Assembly: GCF_030813355.1 (NCBI RefSeq)
Contig: NZ_JAUSUD010000009.1
Location: forward strand, 100,607-164,606
Length of the DNA stretch: 64,000 bases
DNA from: Metabacillus malikii
Lineage (GTDB): Bacteria > Bacillota > Bacilli > Bacillales > Bacillaceae
Direction of reading: 5' to 3'
Shown piece after piece: positions 46,918 to 57,238 of the stretch. The position numbers were made by a program, and so were the translations under genes. Position 1 is the stretch's first letter. Every line of letters starts with the position of its first letter. Below the pieces are notes generated by a model. That model had not been told where the DNA came from. It saw nothing but the letters and a program-made list of their open reading frames with translations, and ran no database searches.

Positions 46918-49797
46918 ATGAAAAAAAAGGAAGAAAAACTTAGGCGACCTTCACCTTCTAATAAAGATATAGCAAAAGGCTTTCGTATAACGTTTCAAGT
47001 TATTAGTGATCTCTTTTTATTATTTTTAATCTTAGGCCTTATCGGTATATGTTTCGCTGGAGGTGTTGGTGCAGGGTATTTTGCATCACTAGTTAAGGAC
47101 GAACCTGTTCGTTCTTATGAAAACATGAGAAATGATATTTACAATTATGAGGAATCATCAGAAGTTTATTTTGCCAACAATGTTTATCTCGGTAAAGTAA
47201 ATGCAGATATCGAACGGGAAGAAGTCAAGCTTGAAGAAGTATCAGAACACCTGGTTAATGCGGTAATCGCAACCGAGGATGAACTTTTTTATGAACATGA
47301 AGGTGTTGTCCCAAAAGCAATTATGCGCGCAATATTCCAAGAATTCACAAACGCCTCTGTCCAAACAGGTGGTAGTACACTTACACAGCAACTAATTAAG
47401 AATCAAATCTTAACAAACGAAGTATCCTTTGACAGAAAGGCTAAAGAAATACTTCTCGCTTTAAGACTCGAGAAATTCTTTGAGAAAGAGGAAATAATTG
47501 AAGCCTATCTAAATGTCACTCACTTCGGCCGAAATTCAAACGGACGTAATATTGCCGGTGTCCAATCGGCGGCAAAGGGTATCTTTGGAGTGAATGCAAA
47601 GGATTTAAATCTGGCCCAGGCAGCATTTATCGCAGGACTTCCTCAAAGCCCATTTCGCTATACACCGTTCTCAAATAATGGTGGTACTGTGAAAGAGGAC
47701 CTTGAACCAGGGATTACGCGAATGAAAACTGTTTTAAACCGGATGTACACGGGAGGCTTTATTACACAAGCTGAATACAACGAAGCACTAGCGTATGACG
47801 TTCGTGCAAATTTAACATCCAAAAAACCGTCTCCTGTTGACACATACCCATATTTAACTTATGAAATTGAGCATCGTGCTAAGGAAATTCTCTTAGTACA
47901 AATTGCAAAAGAAGATGGGTATACGGAAGAAGAGTTAAAAAAAGATGAAGACCTTTACTATCAATATCAAGCCCTTGCAGATACTGCACTTAGACATAAT
48001 GGCTATCGCATTCATACGACAATTAATAAAGATATATACGATAAAATGCAAAAGGTCGCGAAAGAATATCAATATTATGGCAGTGACAAAATCGAAGAAG
48101 AAAAAGACCCTGATACTGGGAAAATCATAAAAGTGAAAGAACCAGTTGAAGTTGGCGGCATGCTCATTGAAAATAAAACTGGAAAAATCTTAAGCTTTGT
48201 CGGTGGTCGTGACTTTGACCGTGAAAACTTAAACCATGCGACTAGTGCTCTACGACCAAATGGTTCAACGATGAAACCACTACTTGTATTTGCACCTGCA
48301 ATGGAGTTAGGAAAATTACAGCCTGGTTCAATAATTGCTGATACACCATATAACTATCATGGCTATCAGCCTAAAAACTACGGTGGAGCTTATCACGGAT
48401 TAACAAGTGCTCGAAATTCACTAAAACACTCCTATAATATACCTACAGTTAAAACATATGTAAGTATAATGGATCAAAACCCACTATCCTACCTCGAGAA
48501 AATGGGTATTTCAAGTATACATCGCAATGATTATGGAGCACCTTCAATTAGTCTAGGTGGTTTAACATTAGGTGTTACAGTAGAAGAAAACGTGAATGCA
48601 TATACTACATTCGCTAATAGTGGAAAATTTATAGATGCTTATATGATTGAGAAAATTGAAACAAATAATGGTGATGTTATTTTCCAACACGAAAAAACAG
48701 AATCAAACGTTTTCTCACCACAAACTGCTTACTTAACAATCGACATGATGCGTGACGTTGTGAGGAGTGGAACTGCAGCTTCCCTAAATGGATATCTGTC
48801 CTTTAGTGCTGATTGGGCAGGGAAAACAGGTACTGGTCAAGATTATAAAGATGCATGGTTTGTTGCATCAAACCCTAATGTTACGTTTGGTACCTGGATC
48901 GGCTATGACACTCCGAAACCACTTGATTATAATTATAAAGGTTTGTCATATAGTAGACGAAACATTCTGTTATGGGCGAAGTTAATGAATGTAGCACATG
49001 AAGCAGAACCAGAGCTGATTGCGCCTAAGGAACGATTCCAAATGCCAGATGGAATTGTCTCACGCTCTTACTGTGCACTAACAGGTGATTTACCTTCTAA
49101 CTTATGTAAAGAAGCTGGTTTAGTTACAACAGATTTATTTAACGCGAAATATTTACCTAGCAAAGTTGATAATAGCTTAACATCAGGGAAGTTCGTGTTT
49201 GTTAAGGATAAAGCATATAAAGTTCCAGCATCAGCACCAGCTGAATTCGTACAACAAGGTGTGATGGTAAATAAGGAAATTCTTGATCGATATGGTGTGA
49301 ATAATGTTAACGACTTGAAGCGTCTATTACCGAATACGGTGAAGTGGGCGAACTTAGTCATAACTGAAGCTTCAGAAATTGGTGATAACGGTTCTAATCC
49401 TGCACAAGTTGCAGGCGTCCGTAAGAATGGAAATCAAATTGCCTGGAATGCAAATGGAGATAATGATGTAATTGGCTACCGGGTATATGCTGCGCCAAAC
49501 CAAACGAATAACTTTAAAAAGGTTGCGAGCATTAGTTCTACGAATACACTAGCTGTGAATATCGGAAATACCCCTGCAGCGTACTATGTTATTGCAGTCG
49601 ATGTAGCCGGAAGAGAATCAGCCCGATCAGCCATTATTCAAGTCGGTGATTATTCTGCAACACCACAGGAAAAATCTGTTGCTGAAAAACCGCAACAAGC
49701 AAACACACCTCAAGAGGAGAAACCTCCTGCAGAGAAGCCTGTAGAACAACAACAGGAAGCAGTGGCAAATGCCAATACACAACAACCTGAACAATAG
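46918..49797 (+). CDS. class A penicillin-binding protein (transglycosylase/transpeptidase)
   Basis: This bifunctional enzyme polymerizes and crosslinks peptidoglycan at the outer membrane face. It has 959 residues. One anchor helix (about 30-56) is followed by the glycosyltransferase domain with EDELFYEHEGV and GGSTLTQQLIKN. The transpeptidase domain has S450 in GSTMKP, the SYN triad and KTGTG. A C-terminal fibronectin type III-like domain (about 815-910) precedes a low-complexity P/E/Q/K tail. A TATAAT box lies at 46886-46891, and the ATG has TTGGGGGGAAGC upstream. The gene lies between tyrS and acsA; I do not assign a B. subtilis symbol. Confidence 0.93.
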   Translation: MKKKEEKLRRPSPSNKDIAKGFRITFQVISDLFLLFLILGLIGICFAGGVGAGYFASLVKDEPVRSYENMRNDIYNYEESSEVYFANNVYLGKVNADIEREEVKLEEVSEHLVNAVIATEDELFYEHEGVVPKAIMRAIFQEFTNASVQTGGSTLTQQLIKNQILTNEVSFDRKAKEILLALRLEKFFEKEEIIEAYLNVTHFGRNSNGRNIAGVQSAAKGIFGVNAKDLNLAQAAFIAGLPQSPFRYTPFSNNGGTVKEDLEPGITRMKTVLNRMYTGGFITQAEYNEALAYDVRANLTSKKPSPVDTYPYLTYEIEHRAKEILLVQIAKEDGYTEEELKKDEDLYYQYQALADTALRHNGYRIHTTINKDIYDKMQKVAKEYQYYGSDKIEEEKDPDTGKIIKVKEPVEVGGMLIENKTGKILSFVGGRDFDRENLNHATSALRPNGSTMKPLLVFAPAMELGKLQPGSIIADTPYNYHGYQPKNYGGAYHGLTSARNSLKHSYNIPTVKTYVSIMDQNPLSYLEKMGISSIHRNDYGAPSISLGGLTLGVTVEENVNAYTTFANSGKFIDAYMIEKIETNNGDVIFQHEKTESNVFSPQTAYLTIDMMRDVVRSGTAASLNGYLSFSADWAGKTGTGQDYKDAWFVASNPNVTFGTWIGYDTPKPLDYNYKGLSYSRRNILLWAKLMNVAHEAEPELIAPKERFQMPDGIVSRSYCALTGDLPSNLCKEAGLVTTDLFNAKYLPSKVDNSLTSGKFVFVKDKAYKVPASAPAEFVQQGVMVNKEILDRYGVNNVNDLKRLLPNTVKWANLVITEASEIGDNGSNPAQVAGVRKNGNQIAWNANGDNDVIGYRVYAAPNQTNNFKKVASISSTNTLAVNIGNTPAAYYVIAVDVAGRESARSAIIQVGDYSATPQEKSVAEKPQQANTPQEEKPPAEKPVEQQQEAVANANTQQPEQ

Positions 49798-49845
49798 GTT
49801 TATCGTTCTTATTTAGATTCAAATGACTCTCACGCTATATTTAAC

Positions 49846-49884
49846 AAAGCTCCCACACTCTTCATAAAAGGTGGGAGCTTTTCT
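49846..49884 (+). terminator. PBP gene terminator
   Basis: AAAGCTCCCAC/GTGGGAGCTTT arms (11 bp) with a 14-nt loop are followed by TTTCTATT on the plus strand. Confidence 0.85.
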
Positions 49885-49934
49885 ATTAATATGACCATTT
49901 AGGAAGACCAGGCGCATAATTAAATAGCAAGCTA

Positions 49935-49968
49935 AAAGGCTAGGAAATCATAAGACTTCCTAGCCTTT
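49935..49968. terminator. acsA terminator
   Basis: AAAGGCTAGGAA/TTCCTAGCCTTT arms (12 bp) lie 8 bp after the acsA stop, with a T run on the minus strand. Confidence 0.88.
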
Positions 49969-49975
49969 CTTATAT

Positions 49976-51691
49976 TTAATCTTCCATTGTCGATAAGTCT
50001 CCTGTAGGTAAATCTAGCTCCCATGCTTTCAAGACGCGACGCATGATTTTCCCACTACGTGTTTTCGGTAGTTTATCTCTAAATTCAATCTCACGTGGGG
50101 CAGCATGTGCAGCTAGACCTTCCTTTACAAACAGACGGATTTCTTCTTTAAGTTCGTCAGTTGCCTCATAGCCTTCACGAAGAGCCACAAATGCTTTAAT
50201 AATTTCTCCCCTAACTGGGTCAGGTTTTCCGATAACACCTGCTTCAGCTATTGCTGGGTGCTCAATCAGCTTACTCTCTACTTCAAAAGGTCCAACACGT
50301 TCTCCAGATGTCATGATGACATCATCAACCCTGCCTTGGAACCAAAAGTAACCGTCCTCATCCATGTAAGCTGAATCTCCTGAAACATACCATTCACCAG
50401 GCATAAAATAGGAATCATATTTTTCCTGGTTGTTCCAAATCGTATGCATCATCGATGGCCAGCCTTTTTTAATTGCTAAATTACCCATGCGATAAGGCGG
50501 TAACTCTTGACCCTTTTCATCAACTATTGCAGCTTGAACTCCTGGAATTGGTTTGCCCATTGAGCCTGGCTTAATTTCCATACTTGGGTAGTTACAGATT
50601 AATTGAGCTCCTGTTTCCGTCATCCACCATGTATCATGGATTCGTTTATTAAATACCTTTGCTCCCCAGCGAACCACTTCTGGGTTCAATGGTTCACCAA
50701 CACTTAATACATGTCTCAACGAACTTAAGTCATATTGATTCACTAGGTCATCGCCCGCTCCCATCAGCATTCGAAACGCTGTAGGTGCACTATACCAAAC
50801 AGTAACCCCGTAATCTTCTATCGTTTGATACCATGACTCAGGACTAAAACGGCCACCTACAATGACGTTTGTCGACCCTGTCAGCCACGGTCCAAATATG
50901 CCATAAACCGTACCAGTAACCCAGCCAGGGTCAGCTGTACACCAATATACATCATCCTCTTTAATGTCTAAAACCCATTTTGCAGTTTGATAGTGTTGGA
51001 TCATGGCTTGATGGATATGTAGGACTCCTTTTGGTTTGCCAGTTGAACCAGACGTATAATGTAGAAGTAAGCCATCCGTCTTTTCTACCCATACAATATC
51101 AAGCTCCTTACTGGCTGTTTCCATTTCTGATAGGAAATCAATATGTTTCTCCGTATCAACATCTTCTCCAACAATGATGATATGCTCTAAGTGAGGCAAT
51201 TCATCGACAGGGATGCGATTGACTAGTTCAGGTGTAGTGACGATGACCCTTGCTTCACTATCTTCTAATCTATCTTTAACTGCCCCTTCCATAAATGCTT
51301 CAAATAACGGACCGACGATTGCACCTAACTTTACAGCACCTAAGACAATAAAGTATAGCTCAGGTGTTCTTGGCATGAAGACAAATAGACGGTCACCTTT
51401 TTCGACATTTGCAGTATTTTTTATTACGTTTGCCGCCTTATTGGAGAGTTCCTTCATCTCTTTATACGTATATTTCTCTTGTCGCTTTGAATCACGATAA
51501 TAGAGTGCAATTTTGTTTTTACGGAATGTTTCAGCATGACGGTCAATTGCCTCATATGCTGCATTTAACTTTCCGGTTTCATACCATGTGAAATTCTTTT
51601 CAGCTTCCTCCCAATTAAATGAAGTATACACATCCTCATAACTTGATAAGTTATGATCCCCCTTTACTACTGGTAACGCTTCCAACTTCAT
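49976..51691 (-). CDS. acsA: acetyl-CoA synthetase
   Basis: AcsA converts acetate, ATP and CoA to acetyl-CoA. The 571-residue ANL ligase has LLHYTSGSTGKPKGVLH, WWMTETGAQ, the hinge region SGDSAYMDEDGYFWFQGRVDD, and the C-terminal KTRSGKIMRR whose lysine is the known acetylation target in B. subtilis. The divergent acuABC operon encodes the acetyltransferase and deacetylase that switch that lysine. The ATG has AAAGGGGGAAA upstream. A SigA promoter lies at 51726-51754. Confidence 0.97.
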   Translation of the reverse strand: MKLEALPVVKGDHNLSSYEDVYTSFNWEEAEKNFTWYETGKLNAAYEAIDRHAETFRKNKIALYYRDSKRQEKYTYKEMKELSNKAANVIKNTANVEKGDRLFVFMPRTPELYFIVLGAVKLGAIVGPLFEAFMEGAVKDRLEDSEARVIVTTPELVNRIPVDELPHLEHIIIVGEDVDTEKHIDFLSEMETASKELDIVWVEKTDGLLLHYTSGSTGKPKGVLHIHQAMIQHYQTAKWVLDIKEDDVYWCTADPGWVTGTVYGIFGPWLTGSTNVIVGGRFSPESWYQTIEDYGVTVWYSAPTAFRMLMGAGDDLVNQYDLSSLRHVLSVGEPLNPEVVRWGAKVFNKRIHDTWWMTETGAQLICNYPSMEIKPGSMGKPIPGVQAAIVDEKGQELPPYRMGNLAIKKGWPSMMHTIWNNQEKYDSYFMPGEWYVSGDSAYMDEDGYFWFQGRVDDVIMTSGERVGPFEVESKLIEHPAIAEAGVIGKPDPVRGEIIKAFVALREGYEATDELKEEIRLFVKEGLAAHAAPREIEFRDKLPKTRSGKIMRRVLKAWELDLPTGDLSTMED

Positions 51692-51725
51692 CTAAATTTC
51701 CCCCTTTGTAAGAATTTACAATCCT

Positions 51726-51754
51726 ATTATAGTACACAATATATAATTTCACAA
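51726..51754 (-). promoter_or_regulatory. SigA-type promoter of acsA
   Basis: TTGTGA (51749-51754) and TATAAT (51726-51731) are separated by 17 bp on the minus strand, pointing away from acuA. Confidence 0.7.
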
Positions 51755-51783
51755 TTTTTTAAAAATTGTTTATAAACTTATAA

Positions 51784-51819
51784 TGAAATCGCTTTATTCT
51801 TTAAAAAATCCTGTATAAT
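51784..51819 (+). promoter_or_regulatory. acuABC promoter with candidate CcpA cre site
   Basis: A perfect -10 TATAAT is at 51814-51819. The -35 region is weak and overlaps TGAAATCGCTTTAT (51784-51797). That sequence matches the first 12 positions of the cre consensus TGWAANCGNTNWCA and deviates at the last two. A cre over the -35 would give glucose repression by CcpA, encoded 2.5 kb downstream; acuABC is known to be CcpA-controlled in B. subtilis. Confidence 0.6.
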
Positions 51820-51871
51820 AGATAGTTAAGAATTAGACATGAAATTGATTGACGATAAAGGCGGTGACAAC

Positions 51872-52504
51872 ATGCATCACGCTAAAACCTATCATGCTAA
51901 AGAATTGAAGAAAGATAACTCTAGTATTCTAATTGAAGGTCCCGTTTCATCTGTTGATTTAGCAGGCTATACATTTCACGAAGGGTTAGTGGCATTTAGA
52001 CCCCCTAAACAGCAACAGAAGGCATTAATTGAAATTGCTGATTTACCAGAAGGAAGAATTATTATTGCCAGAAGAAACGAGCTAGTTGTTGGTTATGTTA
52101 CATACTTATATCCTGACCCATTAGAAAGATGGTCTGAAGGAAAAATGGAAGATTTAATAGAGTTAGGCGCAATTGAAGTTGCCCCTGAATATCGAGGCTA
52201 TTCTATTGGGAAAAACTTGTTAAAGGTGTCGATGATGGATGACGCAATGGAAGATTATATAATCATTACGACAGAATACTATTGGCATTGGGATTTAAAA
52301 GGTTCTGGTTTAAACGTGTGGGAATATCGAAAAATCATGGAGAAAATGATGAATGCCGGTGGGTTAGAATGGTATGCAACGGACGATCCCGAGATTAGCT
52401 CACATCCTGCAAACTGTTTAATGGCTAGAATCGGAAAACGTGTCAAACCATCGTCAATCCAACAGTTTGACCAACTTCGCTTTAAAAATCGGTTTATGTA
52501 CTAA
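51872..52504 (+). CDS. acuA: protein acetyltransferase AcuA
   Basis: AcuA is a GNAT-family acetyltransferase that acetylates and inactivates AcsA. The 210-residue protein contains LPEGRIIIARRNELVVGYV, DPLERWSEGKMEDLIELGAIEV, the acetyl-CoA binding PEYRGYSIGKNLL and a C-terminal LRFKNRFMY, all strongly conserved in AcuA. I chose the ATG at 51872, with GGCGGTGA upstream, because its product starts MHHAKTYH like B. subtilis AcuA; an ATG at 51839 lies too close to the transcription start. Confidence 0.95.
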   Translation: MHHAKTYHAKELKKDNSSILIEGPVSSVDLAGYTFHEGLVAFRPPKQQQKALIEIADLPEGRIIIARRNELVVGYVTYLYPDPLERWSEGKMEDLIELGAIEVAPEYRGYSIGKNLLKVSMMDDAMEDYIIITTEYYWHWDLKGSGLNVWEYRKIMEKMMNAGGLEWYATDDPEISSHPANCLMARIGKRVKPSSIQQFDQLRFKNRFMY

Positions 52505-52553
52505 TCTTTTTTCGTAATCCTCATGATTTAAGAGATTGTAAGGAGGTAACAAT

Positions 52554-53198
52554 ATGATCGTTAAGCAAATTATGAAACAGAACCTCATTACCTTAAGTGC
52601 AACACATACAATAAGAGAAGCATTGGAAACAATGCGAAAACATAAAATTAGACATATCCCTATTATTAATGACGACCATACACTAATTGGACTTGTTACT
52701 GAAAGAGATGTAAAGGATGCGAGCCCATCCATTTTTCAATTAGAATTAAAAGAAGATTTTTTAAATAAACCGATTGAATCACTTATGTCAACAAATCTTA
52801 TTACCGGACACCCTCTCGACTTTGTAGAAGAAATTGCTGCTATTTTAATGGAAAACCAAATTGGTTGTTTACCAATCTTGCAAAATCAGAAATTAGTAGG
52901 TTTAATTACCGAAACAGATTTATTACATACTTTTGTTAAACTAACAGGAGCTGACCAACCTGCTTCACATATTGAAATAAAGGTCGAAAATAAAGCTGGA
53001 AAATTAGCTGAGCTCTCTTCAATCTTTCGTCATCACCGCATTAATATATCAAGTGTACTCGTGTATCCTGACACCGATGAAATGTACAAAATCCTTGTAT
53101 TTCGCATTCAAACAATGAACATTCATACCATTATTGCTGATTTACGTACTGAAGGCTATCAAGTCCTATATCCTCATGTATGGGAGAATGACCAATGA
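52554..53198 (+). CDS. acuB: AcuB: CBS-pair and ACT domain protein
   Basis: The 214-residue protein has two CBS domains (about 1-60 and 78-138) followed by an ACT-like domain (about 140-212, with IEIKVENKAGKLAELSSIFR). AcuB is the middle gene of acuABC; its exact role in control of acetate use is not established, but CBS and ACT domains usually bind nucleotides and small metabolites. The ATG has AAGGAGGT upstream. Its TGA overlaps the acuC ATG. Confidence 0.94.
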   Translation: MIVKQIMKQNLITLSATHTIREALETMRKHKIRHIPIINDDHTLIGLVTERDVKDASPSIFQLELKEDFLNKPIESLMSTNLITGHPLDFVEEIAAILMENQIGCLPILQNQKLVGLITETDLLHTFVKLTGADQPASHIEIKVENKAGKLAELSSIFRHHRINISSVLVYPDTDEMYKILVFRIQTMNIHTIIADLRTEGYQVLYPHVWENDQ

Positions 53199-54349
53199 TC
53201 GAGAAGGATTCAGCATTCATTTATTCTACATTGTTTCAGGATTACAAGTTTCATCAAAACCATCCGTTTAATCAATTACGTGTTGAGTTAACCTATGATT
53301 TGTTAAAAGAAATGAAAGCCCTTAACGAATCAGATATTGTAGCCCCACGACTAGCTACCGATGAAGAACTTGCACTTGTACACGATCGGAAATATATAAA
53401 CGCTGTTAAATTAGCTGGAAAGAACAAACTAGATCCTGAGGAAGCATTGCTTTTTGGACTTGGGACAGAAGATACACCGGTATTCCCTAACATGCATGAA
53501 GCAAGTTCCCGACTCGTTGGAGGGACACTAACAGCTGTGGATGCTGTAATGGAAGGAAAGGTGTTGCATGCTGCGAATTTTGGAGGTGGCCTCCACCATG
53601 GATTTCGCGGAAAAGCATCCGGGTTTTGTATTTATAATGATAGTTCCGTTGCTATAAAATATATTCAAGAGAAATATCAAGCAAAAGTATTGTATGTTGA
53701 CACTGATGCACATCATGGTGACGGTGTTCAATGGACATTTTATGATGACCCGACTGTATGTACAGTCTCAATTCATGAAACAGGAAGATATTTATTTCCA
53801 GGGACTGGTCAAGTGACAGAACGCGGAACAGGTCAAGGCTACGGCTACTCGTTCAACATTCCATTAGATGCTTTTACAGAAGATGATTCATGGTTAGATG
53901 CCTATCGTCAAACGTTATCTGAGGTTGCTGCTTTTTTTAAACCAGATGTAATCATCACCCAAAATGGGACAGATGCACATTATTACGATCCGCTAACACA
54001 CTTATCGGCTTCCATGGCGATTTATCATGAAATTCCTAAACTAGCACATGAAATTGCCCATACTTATTGTCAAGGTCGCTGGATTGCTGTCGGTGGTGGA
54101 GGCTATGATATTTGGCGTGTCGTTCCAAGAGCATGGAGTCTCATCTGGATGGAAATGAAGCAGCTTAAACTTCCTGAACAGCTACCAGATGTTTGGCTCG
54201 AGAAGTGGCAAAAAGAGGCACCTGTCACCTTACCGAAAAACTGGTATGATGCAAACGACCTATATAAACCAATTCCTCGTAGACAAGAAATTGAAGAAAA
54301 AAATTCGCTTACTGTAACAAAGGCACTTTATCCGATTCGTAAAACCTAG
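53195..54349 (+). CDS. acuC: protein deacetylase AcuC
   Basis: AcuC is a class I histone-deacetylase-fold enzyme that removes acetyl groups from AcsA. The 384-residue chain has the zinc and charge-relay motifs GGGLHHGF (about residues 129-136), YVDTDAHHGDGVQ and the tyrosine loop VGGGGYD. The ATG overlaps the acuB stop (ATGA), so translation is coupled. It converges on ccpA with a shared terminator. Confidence 0.96.
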   Translation: MIEKDSAFIYSTLFQDYKFHQNHPFNQLRVELTYDLLKEMKALNESDIVAPRLATDEELALVHDRKYINAVKLAGKNKLDPEEALLFGLGTEDTPVFPNMHEASSRLVGGTLTAVDAVMEGKVLHAANFGGGLHHGFRGKASGFCIYNDSSVAIKYIQEKYQAKVLYVDTDAHHGDGVQWTFYDDPTVCTVSIHETGRYLFPGTGQVTERGTGQGYGYSFNIPLDAFTEDDSWLDAYRQTLSEVAAFFKPDVIITQNGTDAHYYDPLTHLSASMAIYHEIPKLAHEIAHTYCQGRWIAVGGGGYDIWRVVPRAWSLIWMEMKQLKLPEQLPDVWLEKWQKEAPVTLPKNWYDANDLYKPIPRRQEIEEKNSLTVTKALYPIRKT

Positions 54350-54357
54350 AAACACAA

Positions 54358-54387
54358 AAACGAGCTAACAAATTTGTCAGCTCGTTT
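54358..54387. terminator. bidirectional terminator between acuC and ccpA
   Basis: AAACGAGCT-ACA and TGT-AGCTCGTTT arms with one mismatch lie between the two convergent genes. A run of A precedes it and TTTAAAA follows. Confidence 0.85.
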
Positions 54388-54391
54388 AAAA

Positions 54392-55396
54392 TCACGATTT
54401 TGTTGATTCCCTAATCTCAATCCGATGTGGTAATTCCACATTATGGTCATCAACTTCTTCTTTATTCATATATTTCGTAAGTAAACGCATTGCCACTGCA
54501 CCAATATCATAAGTTGGTTGTACAACTGTAGTAAGCTGTGGACGTACCATTGTTGCTAAGCGTGTATTATCAAAACCAACGATTTCAAAGTCATCAGGAA
54601 TTGAATAATTTCTATCTTGTGCTCCATGAATGACACCTAATGCCATTTCATCAGTTGCAACAAAAATAGCTGTTGGTTTGTCAGTTAATTCATCAATTTT
54701 CTCAAATGCTTCAATACCAGAATCGTAAGAGTAGTCTCCTTCTATCACGATTGAATCATCAAATGCAATACCTGCCTCTTCAAGGGCACGCTTGTATCCT
54801 ACTGTTTTCTTTGCATGATTAATCGGGTCTTCCAATGGTCCTCTAACATAGGCAATACGCTTATGTCCTTTTTCAATTAACATTGAGACAACATCAAAAA
54901 CAGCTTGCTCATAATTGATATTAACAGAAGGAGTCGTTTCAGATAAATCTACTGATGCTGCTAATACAATAGGAACGGGTGAGCGTTTAAATTGTTCGAC
55001 TAGCTCCTCAGTTACATTCCCACTCATGAATACGATACCGTCGACTTGTTTACCGAGCATTGTATTTAATAAATGTAATTCTTTATCATGGTTTTGGTCA
55101 GAATTACTTAAGATAATGTTATATTTATACATTGTCGCAATGTCTTCAATCCCTCTTGCTAGCTCAGAATAAAAAATACTTGAGATATCCGGGATGATTA
55201 CACCAACAGTAGTTGTCTTTTTACTTGCAAGTCCTCTTGCGACTGCATTTGGTCGATAGCCTAATCTTTCTATTGCTTCTTGTACTTTTTTCCTAGTAGT
55301 TGGTTTTACGTTTGGGTTCCCATTGACTACCCGGGAAACGGTTGCCATTGAGACATTCGCCTCACGTGCAACATCATATATAGTGACACTACTCAT
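54392..55396 (-). CDS. ccpA: catabolite control protein A
   Basis: CcpA is the global LacI-family regulator of carbon catabolite control, active with HPr-Ser-P. The 334-residue protein starts [26 protein letters not shown] (shown in parts: the LacI helix-turn-helix and hinge helix cover residues 3-58, ending VARGLASKK). A periplasmic-binding-protein-like core follows. I chose the ATG at 55396, which has GAAGGAGTG upstream, rather than an upstream TTG. Same strand as aroA, as in B. subtilis, but motPS, which follows ccpA there, is absent. Confidence 0.97.
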   Translation of the reverse strand: MSSVTIYDVAREANVSMATVSRVVNGNPNVKPTTRKKVQEAIERLGYRPNAVARGLASKKTTTVGVIIPDISSIFYSELARGIEDIATMYKYNIILSNSDQNHDKELHLLNTMLGKQVDGIVFMSGNVTEELVEQFKRSPVPIVLAASVDLSETTPSVNINYEQAVFDVVSMLIEKGHKRIAYVRGPLEDPINHAKKTVGYKRALEEAGIAFDDSIVIEGDYSYDSGIEAFEKIDELTDKPTAIFVATDEMALGVIHGAQDRNYSIPDDFEIVGFDNTRLATMVRPQLTTVVQPTYDIGAVAMRLLTKYMNKEEVDDHNVELPHRIEIRESTKS

Positions 55397-55792
55397 TATT
55401 GAACACTCCTTCAATTCCTAAAAAACTTTCTCCGTAAATTGTAAATCTATTTGTTGAAATTTGTTAACGATTGTCAAACAGCATGATTTGAACACGTATT
55501 ATGTAAATTAATCATACGATACTCTGAAAACGTCTGCAATCCATTTCAGTAGTTTTTTTCATAGTTTTCACAAATATTTCGTATTTATAAGCAACTTACG
55601 ACAAGTTTATCTAAACTATTTCCATTTTGACCCTAATTTATATAATTTATAATAATTTTATCAAAATCGCAAAAAATATGCTCTCTTCACATAACCTTTT
55701 GAATAATTTGTAACTTTTCACTATCTTAATAGCACTTACACGTTTTTTAGAAGGTTTTATTGGAGAGAAAATCAATGGTCTATGAAAGCACC
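55397..55792. other. ccpA upstream spacer, non-coding
   Basis: No coding frame is supported. A TTGACA on the minus strand near 55473 could be a ccpA -35 box, but the -10 is unclear. The remainder is very AT-rich. Confidence 0.4.
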
Positions 55793-55859
55793 AAAAAAAG
55801 AGCAACGATCCCATTCCACTAACACGAACTACTCGTTCGGATTAATGAGAAGAATCGTT
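55793..55859 (-). terminator. aroA terminator
   Basis: A long imperfect hairpin on the minus strand has AACGAT/ATCGTT at its base and CGAAC/GTTCG near the tip. It ends in CTCTTTTTTT, about 25 bp after the aroA stop. Confidence 0.7.
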
Positions 55860-55883
55860 ACCCTCCACTGACATTTATTAAGC

Positions 55884-56960
55884 TTATGAGTTTACTTTTA
55901 CTAATGGTTGCAATTCTTTGATGAATTTGTCGAATTGGTCGAAGTCCATTTGTTGAGCAGAATCTGATAATGCTACTGCTGGGTCAGGGTGAACTTCTGC
56001 CATTACACCGTCTGCACCGATGGCTAATGCTGCTTTTGCTGTAGGAACTAATAAGTCTCTACGTCCAGTTGAATGTGTCACATCAACAAAGACTGGTAAA
56101 TGTGTTTCTTGTTTTAGAATTGGAACAGCTGAAATATCTAAAGTATTCCGTGTTGCACGTTCATACGTACGAATACCACGTTCACAAAGGATAATTTGGT
56201 CATTACCTTGAGAGATAATGTATTCAGCAGCATTTACAAATTCATCAATTGTAGCAGCTAAACCACGTTTTAATAATACTGGTTTACGTACCGCACCTGC
56301 TGCTTTTAACAATTCGAAGTTTTGCATATTACGTGCACCAATTTGGATAATGTCAACGTAATCTAATGCAACTTCGATATCTGCCGGGTTCACGATTTCA
56401 CTAATAATAGCTAAACCATACTCATCGCCGACTCTTCTTAAAATCTTAAGACCTTCAAGTCCTAAACCTTGGAAATCGTATGGGCTTGTGCGTGGTTTAA
56501 ACGCACCTCCACGTAAAATTTTCACACCTTGTTTAACAGCCTGCTCCGCAACAGCTGCTGTTTGCTCGTAGCTTTCAACCGCACATGGACCGACGATAAA
56601 TGATTGGTTTCCATCACCAATGCGAACACCATTTACTTCTACAATCGTATTCTCTGGTTTTTTCTTACGAGAAACTAATAAAGCTTTACTATGGTCATCC
56701 TCTTGCAGCTCTAAGCCCGCTTTGAAAATTTCTTTGAAAATATGTTGTAATGTTGAATCTTCAAAAGGACCATCATTGTATTCTTTAATACTATTTAACA
56801 TTTTACGCTCACGAACTGGATCATAACGGTTAACACCTTGCGCAACCTTAGCCTTGCCAATCTCCTGAACAACTCTGCCTCGCTCATTAATAAGCTTTAG
56901 TATCTGTAAGTTAATCTCATCTGCTCTTTCTCTCAATGCTTCTAATTCTGCATTACTCAT
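55884..56960 (-). CDS. aroA: bifunctional chorismate mutase / DAHP synthase
   Basis: This enzyme condenses phosphoenolpyruvate and erythrose 4-phosphate to DAHP, the first step of aromatic synthesis. Its N-terminal AroQ chorismate mutase domain (about 1-85) gives feedback control. The name aroA follows B. subtilis usage (aroG elsewhere) and does not mean EPSP synthase. From the ATG at 56960 (GGAAGGATG upstream) it has 358 residues, as in B. subtilis. Motifs include [35 protein letters not shown] and [11 protein letters not shown]. Confidence 0.96.
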   Translation of the reverse strand: MSNAELEALRERADEINLQILKLINERGRVVQEIGKAKVAQGVNRYDPVRERKMLNSIKEYNDGPFEDSTLQHIFKEIFKAGLELQEDDHSKALLVSRKKKPENTIVEVNGVRIGDGNQSFIVGPCAVESYEQTAAVAEQAVKQGVKILRGGAFKPRTSPYDFQGLGLEGLKILRRVGDEYGLAIISEIVNPADIEVALDYVDIIQIGARNMQNFELLKAAGAVRKPVLLKRGLAATIDEFVNAAEYIISQGNDQIILCERGIRTYERATRNTLDISAVPILKQETHLPVFVDVTHSTGRRDLLVPTAKAALAIGADGVMAEVHPDPAVALSDSAQQMDFDQFDKFIKELQPLVKVNS

Positions 56961-57238
56961 CTCTCTCATCCTTCCAAAATAAATATTCGAAACAATCACA
57001 CACTGATGAATCAGCTAAACAGCTATCATATAAAGAACAATCTTTATCATTCATTGAAAGTGTGGTACATTTTCTATAATTAGTTGTAATTATATACGAT
57101 AAAATGATGATTGTCATTAAAAACTTTAACATTTAAACGCTTTTAAGCGATAAAGTACACAAATAGCAATACATGTTAATTTTCATAAGGTTTACATAGA
57201 AGTAATTTACTTTTAAATCTAAAAGAAGGTGTACCATC

